DNA of 55,506 bases from Bacteroidales bacterium (GCA_017525245.1 JAFXTE010000002.1:1-55506); one strand, 5' to 3'. Positions 22,922 through 33,027 are shown, counted from the first letter of the stretch. The notes: generated by a model from the sequence alone, not told the origin. Program-made: numbers and translations.

Positions 22922-25648
22922 ATGAAGAAAATATTCGTATTCGTCCTGCTCTGCGTGCTCACCATCTTCCAGGCACAGGCCGTGCTCAAGGAGAAAGACC
23001 TCTTCCAGACGCTTGGCGTGCTGCGCGCCGAACTGCAACAGGCCTACAACGAACAGCAGATGATGATGGCGCGCTTTGAGAAGCGAAATATGGACCAGCA
23101 CACCAATCTGATCCGAATGATGCAGCAAAGCAACCAGATCGCGCTGATGCTCTACTCGCAGAACGCCGATTTCACCTTTGACATGGCCTACGCATGCCAA
23201 GCCGCCACGGAACAGTACCAAACCCTAAAAAAATACCACGCTCCCTATAATAAAATTAAGGAACGCCTCAACTCTGAAATAGAACGCTACGACGCCCTCA
23301 TCCAAACTTTGCGGAGACTGCCGCCGCGCATGATGTCCGACAGCGATTTCATGCACATACCCGACTCCATCCGGCAACAGCTGCCCAAAATGATGCTGGA
23401 CACCGCCGGCAAGAACCTCTACATTCTTGACAAACAAGGACTTGAAGACCGTGCTGCCTGCGTGGAATACGCCACGGCATTGCGCGACAACTACAAAAAA
23501 ATGCTGGAGAATGTGGAAAAGGACCAGGAACACTACGAGCATGTTTCCAAACGTGTTGAGAAACTCAACGCCTACGCTTTGTCGAAATACGAGCATATCC
23601 AGAAAAACATCTTCGTGAACGGCGGCGAGAACTACTTCCAGACCATCAAACGCTTCCGGATGCACTATCTCATCGCCAAGAAAGACGTGGACGACAAATA
23701 CAAACCCTTCAAGAGAACTTCCGAATGGCGAGGCCCAGTAATCCTCGGCATCAGCATCTTCATGCTCTTCTACATTCTGGTGGCCAGCCTGCTCAGCTAC
23801 GTCATCATGAGATGGTTGCTGCCGCGGAAATGGCGCATCTTCTTCGCTGACAACAAGAAACGCCCTTTCATCACCATCGCCTGCGGAGTGGCCATCTTCG
23901 CCATCTCCATCACCATCGCCAAATTCTTCGTGACGCAGAACTTCGTGCAAATGGCCATCCGGCTGATGATTTTCTACGCTTGGCTCATGGAAGTCATCCT
24001 TGTCTCCCTGCTCATTCGCCTATCCGGTGACCAAATTCGTGCGGGCGTGCGCTCCTACACCCCGTTCATCGTCATGGCCTTCATCGTAATCGTTTTCCGC
24101 ATTATACTGATACCCAACAATTTGGTCAATCTCATATACCCACCCCTCCTACTGGTCTTCACCATCTGGCAGTTCTTCGTAATCAAGAAGAAAATCGCCA
24201 AACTGCCCGACAGCGACATGATTTACACCGTCATTTCCCTTATCGTGATGATCGTGTCTTGTGTCGCCTCTTGGTTCGGATTTGTCCTGCTCGCGGTGCA
24301 AATCATGTTGTGGTGGGCACTACAACTTGCTGCCATTCAAACCATTACTTGCTTCTTCGACCTCGCCAAGTTCTACGAATCCCGCCGTTTGCCGAAAAAA
24401 ATCGCCAAGGACCGCGGTGAAGAAATCACCAGCAAGGAGGATTTGGAAAAACAGTTCAAGAAACTCCAGCCCAAGATGGCCAAGGGGGAATATATCGGCG
24501 ATACTTGGTTCTACGACTTCCTGTTCAAAGCACTGCTGCCCATCATGGCGGTGCTTTCTGTGCCGTTCAGCATTTACTGGGCTGCCAACATCTTCGAAAT
24601 GGCCTCCGTCTGCCGCAAAATCTTCATGTATGTTTTCCTGAACAAACCGGGCATCATCCAGCTCTCCTTATTTAAAATATGTCTCGTCCTTGAACTTTAC
24701 TTCATTTTCCGCTACCTGAACTACGCCATTCGGGCATTCTACCAGATGCTCAAGAAACGGAGAAAGAAAAACGAAATCCGTCCTCAGGGCAACAGCACTC
24801 TGGCCTACAACGTCATCTCCATCTTAGTTTGGGGATTATATGTCTTACTTTGCATGATGATTCTGGAAGTTTCCGGCAAAGGCATCTCCATCGTGATGGC
24901 GGGCTTGGCCACCGGTCTCGGTTTCGCCATGAAAGACCTCTTGGAGAACTTCATCTACGGCATCACCCTGATGACCGGCCGTCTGCGTGTGGGCGACTAC
25001 ATCGAGTGCGACGGCGTGCAGGGCAAAGTCGATAGCATCAACTACCAAAGCACGCAACTCGTCACGCTCGACGGCAGCGTGATCGCCTTCCAGAACGCGA
25101 CCCTCTTCAGCAAGAACTTCAAAAACCTCACCCGTAACCACGGCTATGTGCTGGTGAAAATTCCCGTGGGGGTGGCTTACGGCGTGAATGTGGAAAATGT
25201 GCGTAAGATGCTGCTCCGAGACCTCCAACCACTGATTACCAAAAATTCTGCGGGCAAATATCTGGTCGATAACAAGCAAGGATTCCAAGTGATTTTTGAC
25301 GATTTCGGCGAAAGCAGTGTTGATCTGTATGTCGTTTGCTGGGTGTTGGTGGAAGAGAAAGCCGCCTTTATCGCAAAAGTCAAAGAAGTGATTTACAACA
25401 CGTTGAACAAGAACAAGATTGAAATTCCGTTCCCGCAGCGCGATGTGTATGTACGGCATGTGGAAATGCCCTCCGCCAAAACAAAAGCGAAGAAAGCGGA
25501 AGCATCGATACCGGAAACCACCCCTGAGGTGAACGACACGACCTCGCCTGCCGAAAAGAAAACGGACACTCCGAAAAAAAGAGTCCGCAAGCCGAAAAAA
25601 CAATTGGAAGCCAATCAAAACGTAAATAACGATAAACAATCTGTATGA
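22922..25648 (+). CDS. Large MscS-family mechanosensitive ion channel
   Basis: The 908-residue protein has a signal peptide (residues 1-20), a long periplasmic helical region (about 21-270), many transmembrane helices (about 275-690) and the MscS channel core near 650-830. The pore helix region is visible as GISIVMAGLATGLGFAMKDLLENF, followed by the beta domain (GRLRVGDYIECDGVQGKVDSINYQST). The C-terminal ~60 residues are basic and Pro/Thr-rich and probably cytoplasmic. Such MscK/YbiO-like channels open on hypo-osmotic shock. The stop overlaps the start of the acyl-CoA synthetase gene as ATGA, so the two are likely in one operon. Confidence 0.88.
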   Translation: MKKIFVFVLLCVLTIFQAQAVLKEKDLFQTLGVLRAELQQAYNEQQMMMARFEKRNMDQHTNLIRMMQQSNQIALMLYSQNADFTFDMAYACQAATEQYQTLKKYHAPYNKIKERLNSEIERYDALIQTLRRLPPRMMSDSDFMHIPDSIRQQLPKMMLDTAGKNLYILDKQGLEDRAACVEYATALRDNYKKMLENVEKDQEHYEHVSKRVEKLNAYALSKYEHIQKNIFVNGGENYFQTIKRFRMHYLIAKKDVDDKYKPFKRTSEWRGPVILGISIFMLFYILVASLLSYVIMRWLLPRKWRIFFADNKKRPFITIACGVAIFAISITIAKFFVTQNFVQMAIRLMIFYAWLMEVILVSLLIRLSGDQIRAGVRSYTPFIVMAFIVIVFRIILIPNNLVNLIYPPLLLVFTIWQFFVIKKKIAKLPDSDMIYTVISLIVMIVSCVASWFGFVLLAVQIMLWWALQLAAIQTITCFFDLAKFYESRRLPKKIAKDRGEEITSKEDLEKQFKKLQPKMAKGEYIGDTWFYDFLFKALLPIMAVLSVPFSIYWAANIFEMASVCRKIFMYVFLNKPGIIQLSLFKICLVLELYFIFRYLNYAIRAFYQMLKKRRKKNEIRPQGNSTLAYNVISILVWGLYVLLCMMILEVSGKGISIVMAGLATGLGFAMKDLLENFIYGITLMTGRLRVGDYIECDGVQGKVDSINYQSTQLVTLDGSVIAFQNATLFSKNFKNLTRNHGYVLVKIPVGVAYGVNVENVRKMLLRDLQPLITKNSAGKYLVDNKQGFQVIFDDFGESSVDLYVVCWVLVEEKAAFIAKVKEVIYNTLNKNKIEIPFPQRDVYVRHVEMPSAKTKAKKAEASIPETTPEVNDTTSPAEKKTDTPKKRVRKPKKQLEANQNVNNDKQSV

Positions 25649-27255
25649 CAAAGCATTTGTTTGCTCACTACAACGAGATTTTCCCGCAATACTGGGAAGA
25701 ACCCGCATTGACCGATTATAACGGCACTGACAGCTACACGTTCAAGGAAGTTGCCGAGCAAGTTGCCCGATTGCGCAATTATTTCCATGCAATGGGCATC
25801 TGCCAGGGCGACAAGATCGCACTCTGCGGCCGCAACTGCGCCAACTGGGCGATTTCCTACTTGGCCATCGCCTCCTACGGCGCCGTCATCGTGTCGGTGC
25901 TGCACGAGTTCTCCGGCGAGGACATCGAGACCCTCATCAACCACTCCGACTCACGCTTGCTCATCGTGGGACCGTACGTTTGGAAGAACATGACCTCCGA
26001 GCACATGCCCGGCCTCGAAGCCATCGTCTCCCTCACCGACTTCTCCCTGATCGCCACGAAGCGCGATGGGGTTGAGATTTCGAAAGAACCGTTGCAGGTT
26101 CCGAGAAACAACCACATTTTTACGGTGCGCGACATCGACGACCTGCTTCTCATCAACTACACATCCGGTTCAACGGGATCGCCCAAGGGGGTGATGCTTA
26201 CCTACCGCAACGTGTCTGCCAACATCGACACGGGATTGCACTTTCTTCCGCCCGGCGGCCGTCAGAACGTGGTCTCCATGCTGCCATTAGCCCACATGTA
26301 CGGTCAGTTAGCCGAGTTCCTTTATCCTTTGGCTTCAGGCTGCCACATCCACTTCCTGACGAAATCCCCCACTCCCACCCTCCTGATGAAAGCCTTCGCC
26401 GACGTGCATCCTTATATTATTGTCACGGTGCCGCTGGTGATTGAGAAAATCTGCAAACGCGCTGTCATGCCCGTGCTCGAAAAGCCCTCGGTGCAGAAGC
26501 TGCTCAAATATCCGGTGATACGGAAGTTGGTGGTCAACACCATCAACAAGAAGTTGATGAAGGCCTTCGGTGGGCAGCTCAAATACTTCATTGTAGGCGG
26601 CGCGGCCATCAATCCGGACGTGGAGAAACTGCTGCTCGACATCAAGTTCCCGCTTGTGGTGGGCTACGGCATGACCGAGTGCGGACCGCTTATCGGAGGC
26701 TGCTTTGTCCACGAATTTGTGCCGCGCTCCGGCGGTCACATTCTCCCCGGCAACGAAATCCGCATCGAATCCACCGACCCCTACAACGAGGTCGGTGAAA
26801 TCCTGGTGCGTGGCGAGCACGTGATGAAGGGTTACTACAAGAACGAGGAGGCCACCCGCGCCGCCTTCACCGACGACGGCTGGATGCGCACCGGCGACCT
26901 CGGGCTCATCGACAAGGACAACAACATCTTCATCAAAGGCCGTAACAAGACCATGATCCTCGGTGCCTCAGGCCAAAACATCTATCCTGAAGAAATCGAG
27001 GGCAAGCTCAACGACATGGAAGGCGTGGTTGAGTCGGTGGTGGTGGAACGCGAAGGCAAGCTCATCGCGCTCGTCTTCCCCGACTACGAAGGCGAACTCC
27101 GCTTCCGCCAGACTATCCCCGAGCTGATGAAGGAGAACCTCCAGAAACTCAACGAGAAACTCCCAAAATACGCCCAAATCTTCAACATAGAGCTCAAAAA
27201 GGACGAGTTTGAGAAGACTCCGAAACGGTCGATCAAACGGTTCCTCTATAAGTAA
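25645..27255 (+). CDS. AMP-binding long-chain acyl-CoA synthetase family protein
   Basis: The 536-residue enzyme has the adenylate-forming signature LLINYTSGSTGSPKGVMLTY (about residue 167), the A5 block VVGYGMTECGPLIGG and the A8 block GWMRTGDLGLID, followed by GRNKTMILGASGQNIYPEEIE. These residues activate a carboxylic acid with ATP before transfer to CoA. The length is that of a short FadD-like ligase. It is translationally coupled to the MscS gene upstream. Substrate chain length cannot be read from the sequence. A second ligase (28683-30467) lies 1.4 kb away on the other strand and is not a close copy. Confidence 0.88.
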   Translation: MTKHLFAHYNEIFPQYWEEPALTDYNGTDSYTFKEVAEQVARLRNYFHAMGICQGDKIALCGRNCANWAISYLAIASYGAVIVSVLHEFSGEDIETLINHSDSRLLIVGPYVWKNMTSEHMPGLEAIVSLTDFSLIATKRDGVEISKEPLQVPRNNHIFTVRDIDDLLLINYTSGSTGSPKGVMLTYRNVSANIDTGLHFLPPGGRQNVVSMLPLAHMYGQLAEFLYPLASGCHIHFLTKSPTPTLLMKAFADVHPYIIVTVPLVIEKICKRAVMPVLEKPSVQKLLKYPVIRKLVVNTINKKLMKAFGGQLKYFIVGGAAINPDVEKLLLDIKFPLVVGYGMTECGPLIGGCFVHEFVPRSGGHILPGNEIRIESTDPYNEVGEILVRGEHVMKGYYKNEEATRAAFTDDGWMRTGDLGLIDKDNNIFIKGRNKTMILGASGQNIYPEEIEGKLNDMEGVVESVVVEREGKLIALVFPDYEGELRFRQTIPELMKENLQKLNEKLPKYAQIFNIELKKDEFEKTPKRSIKRFLYK

Positions 27256-27344
27256 TGGTTATGGGTTATTGGTTATTGGTTATTGAAGCTGGGGTTAGCG
27301 TGTTGTGGTTAGACGTATGACGATGAACAAACGATGAATAAACG
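27256..27344. repeat. Short tandem repeats between genes
   Basis: GGTTATTGGTTATTGGTTAT-like units at about 27258-27287, then three AACGATGAAT-like units leading into the next start codon. The same ATAACC family occurs near 22850, 32405 and 36870. Confidence 0.55.
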
Positions 27345-27812
27345 ATGATGGAGACATTAACCATTTCCGGCAACAGCAAGCAAGAGAAATACGCCTCCCT
27401 TCTCCCGCAGGTGGAGGCGGTGATGGACAGCAGCGTGGATATTATCGCGAACATGGCGAACATGGCGGCGATGCTGCACGAGACGTTCGGGTTCTGGTGG
27501 ACAGGATTCTACCGTGTTATCGGTAACGAGTTGATATTAGGTCCGTTCCAGGGGCCTCTCGCGTGTACGCGCATCGCCTACGGGCGTGGCGTGTGCGGTA
27601 CCGCCTGGAAGGAACGCCGCACGATTGTAGTGCCCGATGTGGAGCAATTTCCTGGCCATATCGCCTGCTCCTCGGCCTCCCGCAGCGAAATCGTGGTGCC
27701 CGTCTTCCAAAACGGTGAGGTCATCGCCGTCCTCGACATCGACAGCGACCACCTTGCCACCTTCGACGAAACGGACTCCTTGTATCTTGAAAAAGCCGTT
27801 ACGTTTCTATAG
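27345..27812 (+). CDS. msrC: Free methionine-(R)-sulfoxide reductase, GAF domain
   Basis: A 155-residue single GAF-domain protein with the family signature GFWWTGFYRV and the three cysteines of fRMsr enzymes at residues 74 (PLACTRI), 84 (GRGVCGTA) and 108 (GHIACSS). The enzyme reduces free methionine-R-sulfoxide in the cytoplasm with thioredoxin as electron donor. Length and motif spacing are those of the family. It lies 89 bp behind the acyl-CoA synthetase gene, separated by short repeats. Confidence 0.85.
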   Translation: MMETLTISGNSKQEKYASLLPQVEAVMDSSVDIIANMANMAAMLHETFGFWWTGFYRVIGNELILGPFQGPLACTRIAYGRGVCGTAWKERRTIVVPDVEQFPGHIACSSASRSEIVVPVFQNGEVIAVLDIDSDHLATFDETDSLYLEKAVTFL

Positions 27813-27832
27813 CCGCGTATCAAAAAAAAGTG

Positions 27833-27840
27833 TATCTTTG
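27833..27840 (+). promoter_or_regulatory. -7 promoter element of rplY
   Basis: TATCTTTG, 39 bp before the ATG at 27880. Confidence 0.65.
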
Positions 27841-27879
27841 CCGCCGATTTTAAAACACCTTAATTAATTAATAAACAGT

Positions 27880-28467
27880 ATGAAATCAGTATCTATTAGC
27901 GGTTCTCTGAGAGAGAACGTAGGGAAAAAAGATGCAAAGGCCCAACGCAACAAGGGCATGATTCCGTGTGTGATTTACGGCGGAAAAGACCAAAAAATGT
28001 TCGTCGTTGACGAGCGTCAGTTCAAAAACCTGCTTTACACCCCTGAGGTGAGATATGCAGAAGTGAACATCAACGGCGATGTCCGCAAGGCTATCGTGCA
28101 AGAGACCCAATTCCATGCCATCACCGACAAGCTGATGCATGTGGATTTCCTCGAAGTGGTTGACGGCAAGCCCATCACTATTGAGATTCCCTTCAAAGTG
28201 AAAGGTACCTCTCCCGGTGTCCTGAAGGGTGGTTTGTTGAAGAAACGCGTCCGCAAGCTCAAAGTCCGCGGCCTTCTGGAGAATATCCCCGAAGAAATCA
28301 CCGCTGACATCTCTTCTTTGGATATCAACGACATGACCAAGATTTGTGACATCCACATTGACAATCTCGAAATTGTTGACAACCCCAACAAGGTTGTTCT
28401 GCAAGTTGTCCCGACCCGTGGCTCTGCCGCTGCAACGTCCGAAGAGGAAACAGGCGAAGAGGCTTAA
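27880..28467 (+). CDS. rplY: 50S ribosomal protein L25 (general stress protein Ctc type)
   Basis: The 195-residue protein has the L25 domain at residues 1-90 (MKSVSISGSLRENVGKKDAK, MIPCVIYGGKD, HVDFLEV) and the TL5/Ctc C-terminal beta domain (GVLKGGLLKKRVRKLKVRGL, LDINDMTKICDIHIDNLEIV). It binds 5S rRNA in the large subunit. The longer two-domain form is the usual one in Bacteroidetes, and the acidic tail (SEEETGEEA) is also common. It has its own promoter and is followed by a strong terminator. Confidence 0.95.
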   Translation: MKSVSISGSLRENVGKKDAKAQRNKGMIPCVIYGGKDQKMFVVDERQFKNLLYTPEVRYAEVNINGDVRKAIVQETQFHAITDKLMHVDFLEVVDGKPITIEIPFKVKGTSPGVLKGGLLKKRVRKLKVRGLLENIPEEITADISSLDINDMTKICDIHIDNLEIVDNPNKVVLQVVPTRGSAAATSEEETGEEA

Positions 28468-28496
28468 TAACGAATTGCATTTTCCAAATATTGACA

Positions 28497-28525
28497 AACC
28501 GGCCCTTTCGAGCCGGTTTTTTTTT
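28497..28525 (+). terminator. Rho-independent terminator after rplY
   Basis: AACCGGC pairs with GCCGGTT around a short loop and is followed by a run of T. Confidence 0.8.
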
Positions 28526-28585
28526 GTTGACCGCAACCTTGAACCTTGAGCTTTGCACCTTGAGCTTTGACCACCGCCCAAAATT

Positions 28586-28616
28586 GAAAGAGGCCTCCGT
28601 AAAGGAAGCCTCTTTC
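28586..28616 (-). terminator. Hairpin terminator for the leftward acyl-CoA ligase gene
   Basis: GAAAGAGGC pairs with GCCTCTTTC with an extra TCC/GGA pairing inside. Read on the minus strand it is followed by AATTTT, which fits termination of the gene ending at 28683. Confidence 0.6.
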
Positions 28617-28682
28617 GCACATAACACAACACATGAATGCGGGTCTCGTTTTGGGGAAAAACTCAAGCGACCCGCTTCTTCT

Positions 28683-30467
28683 CTACTGATGATCAACAAA
28701 CATGGAGTTAATCAATTCAGCGTATCTCTTTGAGATTTTATTCCTCTTCACTTTCAAAGTCGGGGTCAGAAAACCGTTCTCTTGAGTCCACTCATCAGCG
28801 AGTAATTCAAACCTCATCACATTTTCCGTCTTACTCAACTCCTGATTGAATTTATTTATCTCGCTCTTAATCAGGTTCTTAACGTTTAGGTTCTCGACCA
28901 TCTCTTTCGGGTGCGAATATATAATTTTTTCTGATTCACACCACTCTTTTATTGCAGAAAAATTTGGAATAATTAATGCAGCTACAAATTTCTGGTTTTC
29001 ACCAACCACCAGAATCTGCTCTATATACTTGGATTGCGACATTTTTTCCTCAATAATTTGAGGGTTGACATATTTGCCCATGGAGGTCTTGAAAATATTT
29101 TTTATCCGTCCGGTGATGACCAGTTGTCCTCTTTCTGTGAAGCGTCCCATATCGCCAGTATGCAGCCAGCCGCTTTCATCAATAATCTCACGGGTTTGCT
29201 CTTCATTCTTGTAATAGCCCAACATCACGTTATGACCGCGACAGATAATCTCGCCCTCTTTGGTGATGGCTACGTCAACACCCCCCAACGGGAAACCGAC
29301 GGTGTTGGCTTCACGGCCGTACTTCTCACGGCAGGAAACGGCAATCACGGGAGAAGTTTCCGTCATGCCGTAGCCCTCGAACACGGGCATCCCGATGGCG
29401 GAGAAGAAAGAACAGAGTTCAGGTTTCAGGGAGGCGGCTCCGGAAACAAGGATGTCGAAATTATCAGCCCCTAAGCCTTTCCGAATCTTGCTATATACCA
29501 GTCTGTCAGCCAATTTGTGCTGCATATTGTAAACAGTTGTCCTGTCCTCAGCCTCAATATTGTATTTCAGAGCAACTTTAACCGCCCAGTCAAAAATGGA
29601 ACGTGCAGCTCCTGTCTTGGTTTTTCCAGAAGCCTCTATCTTCTCATAGAATTTCTCCAAGACACGCGGCACCGCCGTCATCATAGTCGGTTTCACCTCC
29701 CGCATGGCCTCGGCAATTGTCGCCAGATTAGACACATAGTACACTGTCATGCCAAGATATTGGTAAAGCAGCACAATCATGTTCTCGTACGCATGACACA
29801 ACGGCAGAAAACTCAGCCCCCGTTTCGACCATTTGGAGGGGATATGTTTCAGATTCTCTATTTGCGACAATATATTATGGTGTGAAAGCATCACCCCTTT
29901 AGGATTTCCGGTAGTTCCGGAGGTGTAGATAATCATCGCACATTCCTTCTCGTCATTGCCGGCTCGCAGCTCTTTCAGCTTAGCCTCATCGTAATTTTCT
30001 CGGCCTAAGGCAATAAGCTGATCCCAGTAAGGATATTCCTTGCGGTCCACGAACGTGTATATATCCTTCAGTTCAGAGAGACTGCCCGCAACAGACTGGA
30101 TCTTGCGCATCACAATCTCGCCCTCCAAAATCACCAGTTTCGCCTCACAATGCTGCAATATATATTGGTAGTCCTCCGCCGTGATAGTCGGGTAAATGGG
30201 CACCAGCACAGCTCCGATCTGCGTCACTGCCATCTGGGTAATGGTCCACTCCGGACGGTTTGTGGAAATCAAAGCCACTTTATCGCCCTTTTGGATGCCC
30301 TTCGCAATCAGCGCGCAACTCAGCTCATTGGCTGTTTTCTTGAATAATTGCGGGGTGTATTCATTCCACTTGTTCTTTCCTATTTTGCCGGACAAGGCAA
30401 GTTTTTGATCAGGATGACGCTCCTCGTATTGGAGCATGATGTCATAAATACGTTTGATTTTGCTCAT
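28683..30467 (-). CDS. Long-chain fatty acid-CoA ligase (AMP-forming)
   Basis: The 594-residue protein has the adenylation motif MIIYTSGTTGNPKGVMLSHH (about residue 180), the VFEGYGMTETSPVI motif, GWLHTGDMGRF and GRIKNIFKTSMGKYVNPQ, in the order of FAA1/FadD15-like ligases. It would activate fatty acids for lipid synthesis or beta-oxidation at the inner face of the membrane. The C-terminus ends with LTPTLKVKRNKISKRY, the usual FAA1-like ending. It is convergent with rplY, with a hairpin between the two. Confidence 0.9.
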   Translation of the reverse strand: MSKIKRIYDIMLQYEERHPDQKLALSGKIGKNKWNEYTPQLFKKTANELSCALIAKGIQKGDKVALISTNRPEWTITQMAVTQIGAVLVPIYPTITAEDYQYILQHCEAKLVILEGEIVMRKIQSVAGSLSELKDIYTFVDRKEYPYWDQLIALGRENYDEAKLKELRAGNDEKECAMIIYTSGTTGNPKGVMLSHHNILSQIENLKHIPSKWSKRGLSFLPLCHAYENMIVLLYQYLGMTVYYVSNLATIAEAMREVKPTMMTAVPRVLEKFYEKIEASGKTKTGAARSIFDWAVKVALKYNIEAEDRTTVYNMQHKLADRLVYSKIRKGLGADNFDILVSGAASLKPELCSFFSAIGMPVFEGYGMTETSPVIAVSCREKYGREANTVGFPLGGVDVAITKEGEIICRGHNVMLGYYKNEEQTREIIDESGWLHTGDMGRFTERGQLVITGRIKNIFKTSMGKYVNPQIIEEKMSQSKYIEQILVVGENQKFVAALIIPNFSAIKEWCESEKIIYSHPKEMVENLNVKNLIKSEINKFNQELSKTENVMRFELLADEWTQENGFLTPTLKVKRNKISKRYAELINSMFVDHQ

Positions 30468-30643
30468 TACAATTATAGGTTAGTGAATTTTTTCAGCGTG
30501 CAAAAAAAGCATATTTTCTGCAAATGGAATCCGAAATGTGACCATCAAACGGCTTTTTGTGGCTCAAAACCACCACCGAGGGACTAAAACCGCCATGCAG
30601 GGACGAAATGGAAATCAAATGGGAAGGGCAAATGAAAAAATGC

Positions 30644-30651
30644 TATCTTTG
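30644..30651 (+). promoter_or_regulatory. -7 promoter element of the LytTR gene
   Basis: TATCTTTG, 18 bp before the ATG at 30670. Confidence 0.6.
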
Positions 30652-30669
30652 CGGACTTTTTTTTGAAAA

Positions 30670-31725
30670 ATGTTGCAGAGAAAAATACCCGATTATTACG
30701 TCACGAAAGACAATATCATCTTCTTTCTGATATTTGTGTTTTTGTATTCGCTTCTTTTTGTCAACATCTTCACCCCGTTCCACGGGGCGTGGTATAACAT
30801 CCAGCACTACACCAGGGCGCAGCTTTTCACCGACACGCTTATCATCACCACTGGTGGAACCATTGTCCTTCTGATCAGCAGAATGATTATGTATTATATG
30901 CATAAGCGAAAGCCTCTCAACTATTTACAATACTGGTTTTGGCATATTTTAGAAGTGTTTTGCATATCCTTTCTATACACATTGATTGTCCATTTCGTCA
31001 CTAAAGACACGCGTGAGTTTTCGGAAATCTTCGCAAGGGCGGTCTTTTTCGTCCCCACCATACTGATTATTCCGGTCATCATCACCCTACTCTATTTTAG
31101 CACACGGGAAAAGGACAAGAAAATATCTGCGTTGAAATCACAACAGGCCGAAAGTATCACATCAAATAACACAGATAAAAAGGTTGAAAATCAAAATGAT
31201 GATTCATCTATACAAGAGAATGATTTTGCTTTTTCGGATGATTTCTCGGGAGATGATTTGATATTGGACACTCATTTGACCGAAACAGAAAAAAGCAGCC
31301 AACCGCCCTCCGCAGCAGCAATGGCCCATGAACAGCCTGATGCGGTCGTGACACCTCCCGCTTTGTCTAAAATCATCAATTTTTTTGATGAAAAAAACGA
31401 ACTGCAGCTCTCAATGCGGCTTGACAATATATATTATATAGAGTCGGCTGAAAACTATGTGCATATATACTATCGCAACAAAGAGGCCGTGGAACGGTTT
31501 ACGCTGCGGAGTTCTTTGAAAAAACAGCAGGATAAACTTGAAAAATACGGCTTTATTCGCTGTCACAGAAGCTATTTGGTCAATTTCTCCAACATTTTGC
31601 TGTTACGCAAAGACAAAGACGGTCCTTATCTTGATTTCGGTTTGCCCGGTTTGCAGCAAATCCCAATTTCAAAGACGTATTTAGATGCCGTGACCGCTTA
31701 TTTTATTCAGAACAGTGAGGAATAA
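30670..31725 (+). CDS. Membrane-bound LytTR-family transcription regulator
   Basis: The 351-residue protein has four transmembrane helices in the first ~155 residues, an acidic Asp/Ser-rich linker (about 160-225) and a C-terminal LytTR DNA-binding domain (about 245-345): IYYIESAENYVHIYYRNKE, LRSSLKKQQDKLEKYGFIRC, HRSYLVNF. There is no receiver domain, so the signal is probably sensed through the membrane part. Such TM-LytTR proteins are common in Bacteroidetes; their targets are mostly unknown. The nth gene starts 8 bp after the stop, so the two may share a transcript. Confidence 0.85.
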   Translation: MLQRKIPDYYVTKDNIIFFLIFVFLYSLLFVNIFTPFHGAWYNIQHYTRAQLFTDTLIITTGGTIVLLISRMIMYYMHKRKPLNYLQYWFWHILEVFCISFLYTLIVHFVTKDTREFSEIFARAVFFVPTILIIPVIITLLYFSTREKDKKISALKSQQAESITSNNTDKKVENQNDDSSIQENDFAFSDDFSGDDLILDTHLTETEKSSQPPSAAAMAHEQPDAVVTPPALSKIINFFDEKNELQLSMRLDNIYYIESAENYVHIYYRNKEAVERFTLRSSLKKQQDKLEKYGFIRCHRSYLVNFSNILLLRKDKDGPYLDFGLPGLQQIPISKTYLDAVTAYFIQNSEE

Positions 31726-31733
31726 TCATCATT

Positions 31734-32408
31734 ATGAACAAGAAATCGGACAAATACAGCTTCATTGTTGACTTTTTTTCCAAAACACAACCGGATGTTT
31801 CCTCGGAGTTAAATTTCGGAAGCGCATACGAGCTGTTGGTTGCCACGATGCTGGCAGCACAATGCACAGACAAACGGGTTAACATGGTCACCCCTGCGCT
31901 GTTCGCAGCCTATCCTACTGTGTCAGATTTGGCGAAAGCAACGGAAGAGGAAATCTTATCTTTTGTGAAATCTGTGTCTTATCCAAACAGCAAGTCCCGT
32001 CACTTGCTGCAGATGGCGCAAATGGTCGTCAACGACTTTGGCGGCGAAATCCCCTGTGATATGGACAATCTGACAAAATTGCCCGGTGTGGGGCGAAAGA
32101 CGGCCAATGTGGTGTTGGCCTTCGCTTTCGACAAGGCGGCCATGCCCGTTGACACGCATGTGTTCCGCGTCTCGCACCGCCTCGGACTTGTCCCTGAATC
32201 TGCCAAAACACCGGAAGCGGTTGAGAAAGAACTGGTTAAACATTTTCCGAAAGAGTACATCTCTCGTGCCCACCACTGGTTGCTGCTGCACGGACGCTAC
32301 ATCTGCACTGCCCGAAAACCGCATTGTGAGAAGTGCTCTTTGGTTGGAATCTGCGATATCGTAAATCACAAACCGCAAACCATAAACCGTAAATCGACAC
32401 TTCAATAA
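31734..32408 (+). CDS. nth: Endonuclease III
   Basis: The 224-residue DNA glycosylase/AP lyase has the helix-hairpin-helix LPGVGRKTANVV with catalytic Lys122 and the catalytic Asp140 (PVDTHVFRV). The 4Fe-4S cluster ligands are Cys191, 198, 201 and 207. It removes oxidised pyrimidines in base excision repair. The last ~14 residues (HKPQTINRKSTLQ) extend beyond the usual family end and are encoded by intergenic-type repeat DNA (units like AAACCGCAAACC), so the original stop seems to have been lost through a repeat insertion. The core enzyme is intact. Confidence 0.93.
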   Translation: MNKKSDKYSFIVDFFSKTQPDVSSELNFGSAYELLVATMLAAQCTDKRVNMVTPALFAAYPTVSDLAKATEEEILSFVKSVSYPNSKSRHLLQMAQMVVNDFGGEIPCDMDNLTKLPGVGRKTANVVLAFAFDKAAMPVDTHVFRVSHRLGLVPESAKTPEAVEKELVKHFPKEYISRAHHWLLLHGRYICTARKPHCEKCSLVGICDIVNHKPQTINRKSTLQ

Positions 32409-32438
32409 CCCATAACCTATAACCCATAACCATTATAA

Positions 32439-32876
32439 ATGGAACTTGACGACACCTACTTCATGCGCATCGCCTTGCAGGAGGCGGAGGATGCCTACGC
32501 GGAGAATGAAATTCCCGTGGGGGCCGTGGTCGTACTTGACAATCAGATCATTGCGAAAGGGCATAACTTGACGGAGACATTGAAGGATGTGACGGCACAT
32601 GCCGAAATGATGGCCATCACTTCCGCTGCTAATGCGTTAGGCGCCAAATATTTGCAGGAATGCACTTTATATGTAACCTTGGAACCATGTCTGATGTGTG
32701 CCGGTGCCATCGCTCACGCACAGGTGAAGACATTAGTATTCGGTGCTGATGATCCGAAACGGGGCTATAGCGTATATCTCATGGACAAATTTCCCGCCAA
32801 GACTGAAATTCGGCGGGGAGTTCTCGCTGACGAATGCGCCAATCTGTTGAAGAAATTTTTCAAGGAACGTCGATAG
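32439..32876 (+). CDS. tadA: tRNA-specific adenosine deaminase
   Basis: The 145-residue zinc deaminase carries His54-Ala-Glu56 (HAEMMAI) and PCLMC (Cys84, Cys87), with the typical ending LLKKFFKERR. TadA converts A34 to inosine in tRNA-Arg(ACG) and is normally essential. Length and motifs are canonical. It lies 30 bp behind nth, with ATAACCCATAACC-type repeats filling the gap. Confidence 0.93.
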   Translation: MELDDTYFMRIALQEAEDAYAENEIPVGAVVVLDNQIIAKGHNLTETLKDVTAHAEMMAITSAANALGAKYLQECTLYVTLEPCLMCAGAIAHAQVKTLVFGADDPKRGYSVYLMDKFPAKTEIRRGVLADECANLLKKFFKERR

Positions 32877-32955
32877 GCAAATAACAACCGTAAGAAATTT
32901 CTTGTTATAGAAACAAAAAAGCTGAAAATCGATTGACTTTCAGCTTAATTTTTAG

Positions 32956-33027
<72 letters not shown>
